The position numbers and the translations under genes were made by a program. Shown here piece by piece: positions 1 to 8,819 of a stretch of 64,000 bases of DNA. The DNA is from Planctomycetota bacterium (GTDB lineage: Bacteria; Planctomycetota; UBA1135; GCA-002686595): contig JAKLKU010000003.1 in the NCBI GenBank assembly GCA_023150475.1, positions 62,001 through 126,000 on the forward strand. The letters run 5' to 3'. The notes under the pieces were generated by a model, which searched no databases, was not told the DNA's origin, and was given only the letters and a program-made list of their open reading frames with translations. Each line of letters starts with the position of its first letter. Positions within the stretch are counted from its first letter, which is position 1.

Positions 1-1
1 T

Positions 2-94
2 CGGATCTTCACGACCGACGCCTTCCACGCCGAGCGCGAAGCCCGCGCCCGCGAGAACCTCGCGCGAGCGCTCGCGGGTCGCGAACTGCTCTAG
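2..94 (+). CDS. C-terminal end of an unidentified protein (truncated by the window)
   Basis: A reading frame enters from the left edge and stops with TAG at 92-94, giving the last 30 residues, ending ENLARALAGRELL. This helix-rich, Arg/Glu/Ala-rich tail resembles the ends of NAD-dependent D-2-hydroxyacid dehydrogenases, which often finish with a similar motif, but 30 residues are too few to name a family. Codon usage matches the neighbours. It is on the same strand as the next gene, 31 bases downstream. Confidence 0.45.
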   Translation, partial: RIFTTDAFHAEREARARENLARALAGRELL

Positions 95-113
95 GCGCAG
101 CGCTGCGTTCAGC

Positions 114-119
114 TAGGCT
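114..119 (+). promoter_or_regulatory. -10-like box TAGGCT, leaderless type
   Basis: TAGGCT lies with exactly 6 bases between its end and the ATG at 126, and there is no purine-rich ribosome site in between. The same spacing occurs before the genes starting at 8820, 24858, 27991 and 45240, which suggests transcription starts at or next to the start codon. Confidence 0.45.
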
Positions 120-125
120 CTCTCG

Positions 126-1337
126 ATGCTCAGTGTCTCGTTCGAAGTTGGGCGGCGAATGCTCGCGTCCGTCGTTGGTTCTCTCGTGTGGATCGCGTTG
201 ACGCCCGCGATCGCCCACCAAGCGACCACGCCCACGTTCCGCCAGCGCGTCGACGCGTTCTGGAAGGACGTCGCGGCGCACGCCGACGAGTATCGCGGCG
301 CGTTGCTCGGCGACGACGAGGCGCGGGCGCAGGAGGTCGGCAATCGGCTCGGCGCAGCGCTCGACGAGCTGGTTCCCGGCCTGACGTTCGGCGCGGAACC
401 GAGCGCGAGCTCGGTGCGCTTCTCGCTCATCTCGGGAAACGACCGCACGCGTCAACTGCTCGGCCGCGAAGTCGCCGCGGCGATGCCACGCATCGCGGGC
501 TTCGAGTGCGTGCCGTGGCGGCCGCCGCAGGAACCGGAGCGGTCGCTCGGCACGCTCGGCGATCGAGAGCTCTTCGTCCGCGAGTTCGTCGCGCTCGGCG
601 AATGGGACGGCGAGACGCCGATGCTGACGCTTTCCGTCTGGCACGAGAGCCTGCCGCAACTCGCGGAGGAGGATCGCGCGGCGCTCGCGACGCATTTCGT
701 CGAGCGCGCGCTCGGCGACGCGATGGTCGCGGTCACGCCGCACACCGTGCACGCGCTCGACGCGGCGCCGGCCGAAGACGCGGCGGGTCGCATCGGGGGC
801 GAGGAGCTCTACACGACGCTCGTCGACTTCCTGAAGTCGGAGAACTTCGACGCCGCGACGCCGCCGGAGTTGCGCGAGGAGTACTACGGCGAGCCGAGCG
901 GTGACCACGAGGCCGGTACCCGGCTCGCGGAGCTCCTCGCCGGCGCGACGCGCTATCTCGACGTCGTCGCGGACTACAACCTCGGGCTCGGCACGGAAAC
1001 CGTCGATCGGCTGCACGCGCTCGGCGCGAACGCCGTGTTCGTCGAGTGCACGCACACGCTCGTGCGCAATCCGTTCGACGAGGACGCGACCGATCCGAGC
1101 GACGAACGACGTCGTTTGGCGGATGAGCTCGAGCGCGAGCTCGCGAAAGCGCACGCCGGCACCGTGATCGGTTGGGGCGAGGGCCGCGCGGCCGTCTGGC
1201 TCGACCTCCTGGTCTTCGACGAAGCCCGCGCCGTCGAGATCGTCAAGACGAAGCTCGCGGGCGAAGCGTGGATCGAGACGGCGCAGCTTTGCGCGTTCGA
1301 CGTGACGCGCGCCGAACCGCTCGCGACGCTCAAGTGA
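126..1337 (+). CDS. Hypothetical protein, possibly exported
   Basis: Encodes 403 residues of no family I recognise. Residues 12-31 form a hydrophobic stretch ending IAHQ that could be a signal peptide; a start at the ATG at 159 would place it at the N-terminus. The upstream ATG at 126 is preferred because a -10-like box sits 6 bases before it, but the choice is open. The mature part is acidic and mixed alpha/beta in character, with a Cys at the FECVPW segment and another at VFVECTHT. It is followed 24 bases later by a convergent DUF3465 gene. No operon partner is visible. Confidence 0.7.
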   Translation: MLSVSFEVGRRMLASVVGSLVWIALTPAIAHQATTPTFRQRVDAFWKDVAAHADEYRGALLGDDEARAQEVGNRLGAALDELVPGLTFGAEPSASSVRFSLISGNDRTRQLLGREVAAAMPRIAGFECVPWRPPQEPERSLGTLGDRELFVREFVALGEWDGETPMLTLSVWHESLPQLAEEDRAALATHFVERALGDAMVAVTPHTVHALDAAPAEDAAGRIGGEELYTTLVDFLKSENFDAATPPELREEYYGEPSGDHEAGTRLAELLAGATRYLDVVADYNLGLGTETVDRLHALGANAVFVECTHTLVRNPFDEDATDPSDERRRLADELERELAKAHAGTVIGWGEGRAAVWLDLLVFDEARAVEIVKTKLAGEAWIETAQLCAFDVTRAEPLATLK

Positions 1338-1361
1338 CTGCGAACGCGAGCGGACACGCGC

Positions 1362-1925
1362 TCACTGGAACACGTCGCCGTCGACTTTCAGCCAACCGCC
1401 GCGCGTCGGATCGTCGGGATCGTGGTGCGTCCAGTGGACGACGCCGCCCTTCTCGTTCCACTCGTAGCGGCCGCGGAACGTGAGCACGTCGCCCTTGTCG
1501 ACGCTCGCGCGCGGCGCGAGGTCGATGTTGTGCGAGAAGAGCAGCGTCGAGCCGTCGTCGAGCTCGGCGAGGAACTTCTGGTGGCGCGAACCTTCGTCGT
1601 CGTCGGGGAGCAGCTTGACGACGAGCGCCGAACCCTCGACCCACTGATTCGAGCGCTGTTCACGAATCGCGGCATAGAGCTCCTTCGAGCTCGGCCCGAG
1701 CTTCTCGGCGGTCTTGGAGTTCGACGGCGCCGACTTCGAGGACTTGGCGCTCGGCTGGGTCGCCGTCGAGCCCTCCGTCCTGGTCGGCGCCGGAGCTTCG
1801 CGCTCGACGGTCGTGCTCGAGTTCGAGGTCGACGAATCGACCGCCGCGCCGTCGCCGCCGAGCACGAGCTTCAACAGCAACGCGACGACCGCGAGCACGA
1901 CGGCGAGGAGCGACTTCTGCTTCAT
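1362..1925 (-). CDS. DUF3465 family protein, membrane-anchored
   Basis: Encodes 187 residues. Residues 5-23 are a hydrophobic anchor or uncleaved signal, followed by a Ser/Thr/Pro/Lys-rich linker to about residue 80. The C-terminal ~110 residues are a clear DUF3465 domain, recognised from RHQKFLAEL, LLFSHNIDLAPR, GDVLTFRGRYEWN and GGVVHWTHHDP near the end. DUF3465 proteins are small OB-like proteins of unknown function, often exported. A TACACT box ends 10 bases before the ATG and there is no obvious ribosome site. It converges with the preceding gene. Confidence 0.85.
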   Translation of the reverse strand: MKQKSLLAVVLAVVALLLKLVLGGDGAAVDSSTSNSSTTVEREAPAPTRTEGSTATQPSAKSSKSAPSNSKTAEKLGPSSKELYAAIREQRSNQWVEGSALVVKLLPDDDEGSRHQKFLAELDDGSTLLFSHNIDLAPRASVDKGDVLTFRGRYEWNEKGGVVHWTHHDPDDPTRGGWLKVDGDVFQ

Positions 1926-1935
1926 GGGTCGGGCG

Positions 1936-1941
1936 AGTGTA
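1936..1941 (-). promoter_or_regulatory. -10-like box TACACT
   Basis: On the minus strand TACACT ends 10 bases before the ATG of the DUF3465 gene; no Shine-Dalgarno sequence separates them. This fits a very short or absent leader. Confidence 0.3.
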
Positions 1942-2095
1942 GCCGGCCGATCCGAGGCTCGACCGACGTCACGCGGCGCCTAACGGGGACGAAAGGCGCG
2001 CGGCCGGCGCGGAGCGGCGCGGCACGCACCCATGTGCTCGGCCATTCCATGTCGGCACGCCTCGCGCAGTCGCGAAGCGTCCGTGCTCGGACCGC

Positions 2096-2101
2096 TAGAC
2101 T
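2096..2101 (+). promoter_or_regulatory. -10-like box TAGACT
   Basis: TAGACT ends 8 bases before the ATG at 2110, with no ribosome site between, similar to other near-leaderless starts in this window. Confidence 0.35.
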
Positions 2102-2109
2102 TCCGCGCC

Positions 2110-5100
2110 ATGAAAGCTCTCGGCGCCGTCGCGTGTCTCGTCTTGCTCGGTTGTGGTTCGGAACGGGCGCCGCAGGTCGCGGCCGACCGAGAGGTTGCGC
2201 CGACGGTGCAAACGTCCGCTGCGAGCGAGGAGTCCGGTCGCGAGCACGCGTCCGCCGCGAACGGCGAACCGCGCGACCTCACCGACCGTTTCGAGACGGC
2301 GCCGGGCCTCGCCGTCACGCTCTGGGCCGAATCGCCGGCGCTCTACAACCCGACCGCGATCGACGTCGATGCGCGCGGCCGGATCTGGGTCGCCGAAGCG
2401 GTCAACTACCGCAAGTGGAACGGCCGCAACCCCGGGCTCGGCTTCGAAGGCGGCGATCGCATCGTGATCCTCGAGGACACGAACGGCGACGGCGTCTGCG
2501 ACACGTCGAAGGTCTTCGTGCAGGATCCGGAGCTCGTCGCGCCGCTCGGCATCGCCGTGCTCGGCGAGCGCGTGATCGTGTCGTGTTCGCCGAGCGCGCT
2601 CGTCTACACCGACGCCGACGGCGACGACGTGCCCGAGAAGAAGGAGGTGCTGCTCACCGGCTTCGGCGGACGTGATCACGATCACGGACTGCACTCGTTC
2701 GTCGGCGGTCCCGACGGGAGGCTCTGGTTCAACACCGGCAACGCGGGGCCGCACGTCGTCACGGACCGGAGCGGTTGGACGCTGCGTTCGGGCTCGATCT
2801 ACAACGACGGCGGACCGACCCTCGTCGACAACCGGCCGCGGATGAAGAGCGACGATGGCCGCGTGTGGACCGGCGGGCTCGTGCTCTCCGTCGCGCCCGA
2901 CGGCACCGGGCTCGCCGTGCGCGCCCACAACTTCCGCAACAACTACGAAGTCGCGCTCGACTCGTTCGGGAACATGTTCCAGTCCGACAACGACGACGAC
3001 GGTTCGCAAGGTTGTCGCACGTTGTGGTGCATGGAGGGCGCGAACCACGGTTACTTCGCCGCGGACGGTTCGCGCTTCTGGCAAGCGGACAAGCGGCCCG
3101 GCCAGACGACGCACGCCGCGCACTGGCACCAGGACGATCCCGGCGTCGTGCCGATGGGCACGATCAACGGCGGCGGCGGACCGACCGGCGTCGTCGTCAA
3201 CGAAGGCGACTTCCTCGGAGCCGAGCTCGACGGCGCCGTGCTCAACGCGGACGCCGGCGCGAACGTCGTCTACGCGCACGTGCCGAAGCGCGTCGGTGCG
3301 GGCTTCGAGCTCGAGAAGCGCGACCTCGTGCGTTCGCGTTTCGGCGCCGGCCACGACGACGAAGCGCATCTCTTCCGTCCGAGCGACGTCGCGATCGGCG
3401 CCGATGGCGCCGCGTACGTCGCCGACTGGTTCGACCCGGGCGTCGGCGGCCACGGCATGGCGGACCAGAAGGGCTACGGCCGCATCCTGCGCATCGCGCC
3501 GCGGACTTCGCGCACCGGCCTCGTCGCGAATCCGCTCGCGACGCTCGAGCAGCAGATCGCCGGCCTCTGCTCGCCGGCGGTCGACGTGCGTTGGTCGGCG
3601 TGGACCAAGCTCGCCGCGCGCGGCGAGAGCGCGCGTGCGGCATTGACCGAGCTCGCCGCGAATCCGAACCGCCGGCTGCGAGCCCGCGCATTGTTCCTGC
3701 TCGCGCGGCTCGACGGTGGCGTCGAGATCGTCGAGCGGGCGCTGATCGACTACGACGTCGACCTGCGCATCGCGGCGTTCCGCGCGCTGCGCGCCGCCGG
3801 TCGGGACTTCGTGCGCTACGCCCACGTGCTCGCGAACGACGCGTCGCCGGCGGTGCGCGCCGAAGCCGCCGTCGCGTTGCGCGAGACGCCGTGGTCCGAG
3901 AAAGCGGCGTTGGTGATCCAACTCGCCGAGCTCTCGAATCCCGCCGATCGGTTCGAACTCGAAGCGCTCGGGCTCGCCGCGCAAGGCAACGAATCCGAGC
4001 TCTGGAACGCGCTCGCCCAGCGCGCGGCGATCAACTACCGCTGGTCCGACCAAGCGCATGCGTTCGCGTGGCGCCTGCACCCGCCAGAAGCGCTCGACAC
4101 GCTGCTCGATGCCGCGCGCTCGAACGCGCCGCTCGCCGAACGCCGGCGCGCGCTCGACGCCGTCGCGTTCGTGCCCGATCGCCGCGCGGCCGAAGCGCTG
4201 CTCGACCTCGCGCTCGCCGGGCCCGAGGACCTGCGCTCGTACGCGGCGTGGTGGACGCGCTTCCGCGACACCAACGACTGGAGCGGCTACGGCCTCGGCG
4301 CGGCGCTCGGCTCGCCCGAGCGCAAGAACGCGAAGAAGGCGTGGTCGAGCGGGCTCCTGAAGAATGGCGTGCGCGACTTCGACGTCGACGTGCGCGGCGC
4401 GTCACACGTGTACCTCGTCGTGTCGGATGGCGGCAACGGCAACGGTTACGACTGGGCCGATTGGCTCGCGCCGCGACTCGTCGGCGCTCCGGCGAGCGGG
4501 CTCGAGCTCGACCTCACGCGCGAAGCGTGGCTCTCCGCGAGCGCCGAGTGGGGCAGCGTGCAGCTCGATCGCAACTGCAACGGCGGGCCGCTTGCGATCG
4601 ACGGCGTCGTCTTCGAGCGCGGCATCGGCACGCACGCGAAGTCGGAGCTCGTCTTCCGCGTGCCGGCGGGCGGCTTCGAGCGCCTGCTCGGCCGCTGCGG
4701 TCCCGACGACGGCGGCGCGCGTCAAGCCGGTTCGGTGACGTCGCTCGAGTTCGAAGTGTGGGTCGAGATCCCGGTCGACCGCAGCGGCGAAGCGGCGCGC
4801 CTCGCGCGCGTCGTCGATCCCGCGGTCGCGGCGGCGGAGCGCATCGCCGCGGCGAAGGAGCTCGCGAAGACGCGCGAAGGCGCGCTCGCCCTCGTCCACT
4901 TCGCCCGCAACGCGAAGCTCGCGGACGACGTGCGCGACGCCGTCGGCGGCGAGCTGCGGCTGCACGCCGATCCCGCGGTGCGCGCGCTCGCGGCGGCGGC
5001 ACTCCCCGCGCTCGACTTGCCCAAGAGCGCGCCCGCCGACCTCGAAGCGGTGCTCGCGACCGAAGGCGATCGCCGGCGCGGCGCGGCGGTCTTCTTCGGT

Positions 5101-6093
5101 GAACGTGCGACGTGTTCGAGTTGCCACGTCGTGCGCGGCCGCGGCAAGGAAGTCGGCCCGGACCTGAGCGCGATCCGCACCAAGTACTCGAAGGCCGAAC
5201 TCGTCGATCACATCCTGCATCCGAGCAAGGCGATCGAGTTCGGCTACCAACCGTGGACCGTGGAGACGACCGACGGTTTCGTCCACACCGGCTTCCTGCA
5301 AGCGGGCGACTTGAGCGCGGGAGCCGCGGGCACCGGCAACGTCGTGCTGAAGGACACGCAAGGCGAACGCATCGTCTTCCCCGAGAAGGACGTCGAGACC
5401 GCGGTGCGCCAGTCGACGTCGTTGATGCCGGACAACGTCGCGCTCGGACTCTCGAGCGTCGAGCTCAACGACTTGCTCGCGTTCCTGATGCACGATCCGA
5501 GCGCGCCGCCGAAGCTCGGCGCGCCGCGCGAACTCTTCGACGGCAAGTCGCTCGCTGGTTGGACGTTCCACCTCGACGCGCCGAACGCGCACATGGAGGA
5601 CGTCTGGTCGGTCGCGGACGGCGTATTGCGCTGCAAGGGCCGGCCGATCGGCTACCTGCGCACGACGGAGGACTTCACGAACTTCGTGCTCGAAGTCGAA
5701 TGGCGTTTTCCGAAGGGCGGCGAGCCCGGCAACTCCGGCGTGCTGATGCGCATGCACGGACCCGACAAAGTGTGGCCGAAGAGCATCGAAGCGCAGCTCG
5801 AGCACCGCAACGCCGGCGACATCTGGAACATCGACGAGTTCCCGATGCAGACCGTGAAGGAGCGCACCAACGGGCGCCACACGGCGAAGGAGTTCCCGTC
5901 GAACGAAAAGCCGCTCGGCGAGTGGAACCGTTACGTGATCACGTTGCGCGAAGGCGACCTCACGCTCGAAGTCAACGGCGTCGTGCAGAACGTCGCGACG
6001 TGGTGCGAGGAGCGCCCCGGCAAGCTCTGCCTCCAATCGGAAGGCGCGGCCATCGAGTTCCGCACGGTGCGGCTGACGCCGATCATCGACTGA
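2110..6093 (+). CDS. PVC-type cytochrome lipoprotein fused to HEAT, NPCBM and DUF1080 domains
   Basis: Encodes 1,327 residues. The start at 2110 gives a lipoprotein signal (CLVLLGC), so the mature protein is probably membrane-attached outside the cytoplasm. Residues ~60-465 form the PVC 'membrane-bound dehydrogenase' beta-propeller typical of planctomycetes and verrucomicrobia. HEAT-like repeats follow to ~720, then an NPCBM-like carbohydrate-binding region (~756-893, with RGIGTHAKSELVF). A PVC-type haem c domain follows with CSSCH at 1002-1006 and a distal GYQPW segment. The last ~190 residues are DUF1080 (LFDGKSLAGW; GNSGVLMR), a fold of 3-keto-disaccharide hydrolases. Together these suggest oxidation and cleavage of a sugar at the cell surface, with electrons leaving through the haem. 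It stands alone in its transcription unit. Confidence 0.92.
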   Translation: MKALGAVACLVLLGCGSERAPQVAADREVAPTVQTSAASEESGREHASAANGEPRDLTDRFETAPGLAVTLWAESPALYNPTAIDVDARGRIWVAEAVNYRKWNGRNPGLGFEGGDRIVILEDTNGDGVCDTSKVFVQDPELVAPLGIAVLGERVIVSCSPSALVYTDADGDDVPEKKEVLLTGFGGRDHDHGLHSFVGGPDGRLWFNTGNAGPHVVTDRSGWTLRSGSIYNDGGPTLVDNRPRMKSDDGRVWTGGLVLSVAPDGTGLAVRAHNFRNNYEVALDSFGNMFQSDNDDDGSQGCRTLWCMEGANHGYFAADGSRFWQADKRPGQTTHAAHWHQDDPGVVPMGTINGGGGPTGVVVNEGDFLGAELDGAVLNADAGANVVYAHVPKRVGAGFELEKRDLVRSRFGAGHDDEAHLFRPSDVAIGADGAAYVADWFDPGVGGHGMADQKGYGRILRIAPRTSRTGLVANPLATLEQQIAGLCSPAVDVRWSAWTKLAARGESARAALTELAANPNRRLRARALFLLARLDGGVEIVERALIDYDVDLRIAAFRALRAAGRDFVRYAHVLANDASPAVRAEAAVALRETPWSEKAALVIQLAELSNPADRFELEALGLAAQGNESELWNALAQRAAINYRWSDQAHAFAWRLHPPEALDTLLDAARSNAPLAERRRALDAVAFVPDRRAAEALLDLALAGPEDLRSYAAWWTRFRDTNDWSGYGLGAALGSPERKNAKKAWSSGLLKNGVRDFDVDVRGASHVYLVVSDGGNGNGYDWADWLAPRLVGAPASGLELDLTREAWLSASAEWGSVQLDRNCNGGPLAIDGVVFERGIGTHAKSELVFRVPAGGFERLLGRCGPDDGGARQAGSVTSLEFEVWVEIPVDRSGEAARLARVVDPAVAAAERIAAAKELAKTREGALALVHFARNAKLADDVRDAVGGELRLHADPAVRALAAAALPALDLPKSAPADLEAVLATEGDRRRGAAVFFGERATCSSCHVVRGRGKEVGPDLSAIRTKYSKAELVDHILHPSKAIEFGYQPWTVETTDGFVHTGFLQAGDLSAGAAGTGNVVLKDTQGERIVFPEKDVETAVRQSTSLMPDNVALGLSSVELNDLLAFLMHDPSAPPKLGAPRELFDGKSLAGWTFHLDAPNAHMEDVWSVADGVLRCKGRPIGYLRTTEDFTNFVLEVEWRFPKGGEPGNSGVLMRMHGPDKVWPKSIEAQLEHRNAGDIWNIDEFPMQTVKERTNGRHTAKEFPSNEKPLGEWNRYVITLREGDLTLEVNGVVQNVATWCEERPGKLCLQSEGAAIEFRTVRLTPIID

Positions 6094-6126
6094 ACCGCAC
6101 CCGCGGGACCGATGCGGGACGGATGT

Positions 6127-6170
6127 GCGATCCACGCGCGATCCACGCGCGATCGACGCGCGATCGACGC
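6127..6170. repeat. 11-bp tandem repeat, 4 units
   Basis: Four end-to-end copies of GCGATCNACGC: two with C and two with G at the variable base. The 11-bp period is close to one DNA helical turn. A related periodic stretch follows the E1 element about 300 bases downstream. Confidence 0.8.
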
Positions 6171-6230
6171 GCGGCGCGCCTCGAGTCGAGTCGGACCGGG
6201 CGGTCGGGCTCTTCGACCGGCTCGAAACGG

Positions 6231-6310
6231 TACTGCCACTCGTGGTTGGGCAGAAAATCTTGGATGCCGTGCAACCAAAACGAGTTGTGTCAGTCCATTC
6301 CGGAAGCCCC
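6231..6310 (+). repeat. Dispersed intergenic element, copy E1
   Basis: Runs from TACTGCC to GGAAGCCCC, exactly 80 bases, with conserved blocks GTGCAACC, AGTCCAT and GGAAGCCCC. It aligns without gaps to copies at 9801-9880 (+) and 15772-15851 (-). Similarity continues weakly for another ~20 bases. All copies lie in intergenic DNA. Confidence 0.75.
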
Positions 6311-6467
6311 GCGTCGTCTTCGGCGTCACGGGTGGTCCGACCCGCCGTGTTCGGAGCGCGGGCGGGCCGTGCGCCGCGCGAGGCCCGTCGACTTGGATGC
6401 GCCGTCGACCACGCCCGCCCAGGCCCTACCGGTCGAGCTGACGACCCGGTCGGTTCGTGGGCGAGGT

Positions 6468-6545
6468 CCGTGTCGACTGCGTGTCGACTGCGCGACGGCT
6501 GCGTGCTGACTGCGCGACGACGGCGTGACCACTGGGCGACGACGG
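6468..6545. repeat. Degenerate 11-bp periodic repeat
   Basis: Seven consecutive 11-mers of the general form GTGTCGACTGC / GCGACGACGGC can be read here, the first two identical. The period equals that of the array at 6127-6170, on the other side of element E1. Confidence 0.6.
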
Positions 6546-6923
6546 CGCGTGGCACCGCGAACACGCCCCCGGCGCCGTGATCGTGATCCAACGTGCGCGG
6601 CCAGTTCCGCTCGCGCGCAGCGTGGACGAATCGCCCCCCGGCTCACATCGGCAGCGCTTGGCGTGCTCCAGCGAAGCGACGAGTCGACTCGAGAGCAGGT
6701 CGAGCACACCGTTGCGGCGAGACCGAGCCGCGCAGCTCGGCCCCTCGCTCCACGCGGTCGACGCGGACGATCGAACGACTCGCAACTTCGCGCCGCTCGT
6801 CGTTGGACGTACGCGGCAACGTCGTGCATACGCACATCGACGCCGCTGCACGGAGAGCGCGGCACGGGACGATGGACGACCCCAACGTCGCACCGATCAC
6901 CGCATCCATCCGCGGAGGTTTCG

Positions 6924-8696
6924 ATGGCACGCGTTTCGTCGATCGTTCGTTGGACGCAGATCCTGTTCGCGGCGAGCACACTCGCGGCGAGCGCGCGAGC
7001 GCAAGAACCGCTGCGCGTGATCGCCGAGTGGGAGCCGGCGGTCGGGACGTTGGTCACGTGGCCGCTCGGGATCCCGGCGGCGCTCGCCGTCGAGCTCGCC
7101 GAGGACGAGCAGCTCTTCGTGATCGTCAAGGACGCGGCGGGCCAAAGCGCGGCGGCGGCCGCGTTCGCGGGTTGGGGCATCGATCCCACGCACGTCGAGT
7201 ACATCCTCGCGCCGGTGCAGACGCATTGGCCGCGCGATTGGGGTCCGCACCAAGCGTTCGACGCCGCCGGCAACTGGACGATCGTCGATCCGATCTTCCG
7301 CGGCTATCCGTGGGTCGCGCCGACGTGCGGCACGGTCGTGAACTCGCCCGGCGGTTACTTGGGGGACGACGCAGTCAACGGGTACGTGGCCGCGTACTTC
7401 GGTGCGTCCTTGTCTTCTTTCCCGGGCTACCTGACCGGCGGCAACATCCTCGTCGACGGCTTCGACACGGCGTTCTCGACCTGCACGATGATCGGCGAGA
7501 ACCTGCAACTGTGGACCGAACCTCAGTTCCTGTCGCTCGCGCAGCAGTACCTCGGCGTCGAGAAGTACCGGCAGGTCGCCGCGACGGAGAACAACGGCAT
7601 CCAGCACATCGACTGTTGGTTCAAACCGCTCGACGAGGAGACGCTGCTCGTCAAGCGCGCGCCGGTCGGCCACGAGGAGTACGCGCGGATCGAAGCGAAC
7701 GTCACCCAGCTCGCGGCGCTGAAGAACCACTGGGGTCGCCCCTATCGCATCCTGCGCATCGACTGTCCGTACTACAACGCGAGTCGAATCGCGGCGTACT
7801 GCAACTCGCTGATCCTCAACCGGAAGGTCCTGGTGCCGCTCTTCAACATCCCTGGCGACGCGCAGGCGATCGCGACGTTCCAGGCGGCGCTGCCGGGCTA
7901 CGAAGTGATCGGCTACCCGTGGGGCTCCTGGTACTACTACGACGCGCTGCACTGCCGCACGCGCGCCGTGTTCGATCGGGCGATGTTGCGGATGACGCAC
8001 AGGCGGCTCGACGACGTGGTGCCGGCGCTCTCGGGACACCGCGTGGAAGCGTTCATCGACGACAAGAGCGGTGCGGGGCTCGTTCCGGGCACGCCGGCCG
8101 TGAATTGGCGCGTCGCCGGCGCAGCGACGTGGAATTCGATCGCTCTCGCGCCGACCGGCGCAGCGAACACCTACGCCGCCGAGGTCCCGGGCCAAACGCC
8201 GGGAACGCGAGTCGAGTACTTCGTCGCCGCCGCGGACCTCTCGGGCCGCAACGAATCGTTGCCGCGCGGCGCACCGTCAGGCTTCTACGCGTTCGACGTC
8301 GCGCCCGCGGTCGGCACGAACTACTGCACGAGCGGCGCGCACGGCGCGCGGATCGGCACGACGGGCTCGGCGAGCGTCGCGGCGAACGACCTCGTGCTCC
8401 ACGCACTCTCGGTGCCCAAGAACGTGTTCGGGATCTTCTTCTACGGTGACCAGCAGAAGCAGCTCCCGTTCGGCAACGGCACGTTGTGCGTCGGCGCGAC
8501 GGTGGCTCTCGCGCGACTCGGCCCGCCTGACAACGCAGGCGTCGCCGGTGAGCTCGTCCACGCGCTGGACGTCACCTCACCGCCGACCCCGAGCGCACTG
8601 ATCACGCCGGGCAGCTCGTGGAACTTCCAAGCGTGGTTCCGCGACGGTGCGAGCTTCGACCTCTCGGACGCGATCCAGATCACGTTCGTGCCGTGA
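6924..8696 (+). CDS. Secreted peptidylarginine/agmatine deiminase-family enzyme
   Basis: Encodes 590 residues. The ATG at 6924 has GGAGG 5 bases upstream and begins a signal peptide ending ASARAQ; a longer in-frame start lacks support. Residues ~25-380 are the PAD_porph/agmatine deiminase fold: AEWEP near the start, DWGPH, LTGGNILVDGF, IDCWFKP and the catalytic segment ALHCRTR with H343 and Cys344. The HCRT form is what I recall for Porphyromonas peptidylarginine deiminase rather than cytoplasmic AguA, so an exported protein- or peptide-acting deiminase is likely, although agmatine (arginine decarboxylase is at 41349) cannot be excluded. A beta-sandwich linker follows, and the last ~125 residues (from 8322, YCTSG) are the C-terminal domain shared by three other secreted proteins here. 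Confidence 0.88.
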   Translation: MARVSSIVRWTQILFAASTLAASARAQEPLRVIAEWEPAVGTLVTWPLGIPAALAVELAEDEQLFVIVKDAAGQSAAAAAFAGWGIDPTHVEYILAPVQTHWPRDWGPHQAFDAAGNWTIVDPIFRGYPWVAPTCGTVVNSPGGYLGDDAVNGYVAAYFGASLSSFPGYLTGGNILVDGFDTAFSTCTMIGENLQLWTEPQFLSLAQQYLGVEKYRQVAATENNGIQHIDCWFKPLDEETLLVKRAPVGHEEYARIEANVTQLAALKNHWGRPYRILRIDCPYYNASRIAAYCNSLILNRKVLVPLFNIPGDAQAIATFQAALPGYEVIGYPWGSWYYYDALHCRTRAVFDRAMLRMTHRRLDDVVPALSGHRVEAFIDDKSGAGLVPGTPAVNWRVAGAATWNSIALAPTGAANTYAAEVPGQTPGTRVEYFVAAADLSGRNESLPRGAPSGFYAFDVAPAVGTNYCTSGAHGARIGTTGSASVAANDLVLHALSVPKNVFGIFFYGDQQKQLPFGNGTLCVGATVALARLGPPDNAGVAGELVHALDVTSPPTPSALITPGSSWNFQAWFRDGASFDLSDAIQITFVP

Positions 8697-8807
8697 CGCA
8701 GTGTCGGGCCGGCGAGCGCGCCGCTCGTGCGACCCCGACGACGACTTCATCCTCGCGCGCTCATCCGGGACTGCCTTGCCCGTGTGGTGAAGTGGCGCGT
8801 CGTGCCC

Positions 8808-8813
8808 TAGTCT
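8808..8813 (+). promoter_or_regulatory. -10-like box TAGTCT, leaderless type
   Basis: TAGTCT ends exactly 6 bases before the ATG at 8820; no ribosome site is present. Same geometry as at 114, 24846, 27979 and 45247. Confidence 0.45.
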
Positions 8814-8819
8814 CGGTTC

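Larger units (their letters stand above)
6094..6923. other. 830-bp gene-free region with repeats
   Basis: No reading frame here has a start site, signal or family match. It holds an 11-bp tandem array (6127-6170), the dispersed 80-nt element copy E1 (6231-6310, with weaker similarity to about 6330), and a second, degenerate 11-bp periodic stretch (about 6468-6545). The end supplies the ribosome site of the deiminase gene (GGAGG at 6914-6918). Confidence 0.6.

Noticed and set aside
6231..6330. Element E1-E3 frames as real small genes
   Set aside because: The shared open frame is suggestive, but there is no start codon, ribosome site or stop in a consistent place and substitutions are not clearly synonymous, so I annotate a repeat rather than a CDS.
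5112..6509. Plus-strand frame running from inside the cytochrome gene through E1
   Set aside because: Out of frame with the real gene and made of Arg-rich low-complexity sequence.
4402..6591. Long minus-strand open frame opposite the cytochrome gene
   Set aside because: Arg/Ala/His-rich low-complexity translation with no start site or family features; a shadow of the GC-rich coding strand. The same applies to the frame at 16269-18719 opposite the coiled-coil gene.
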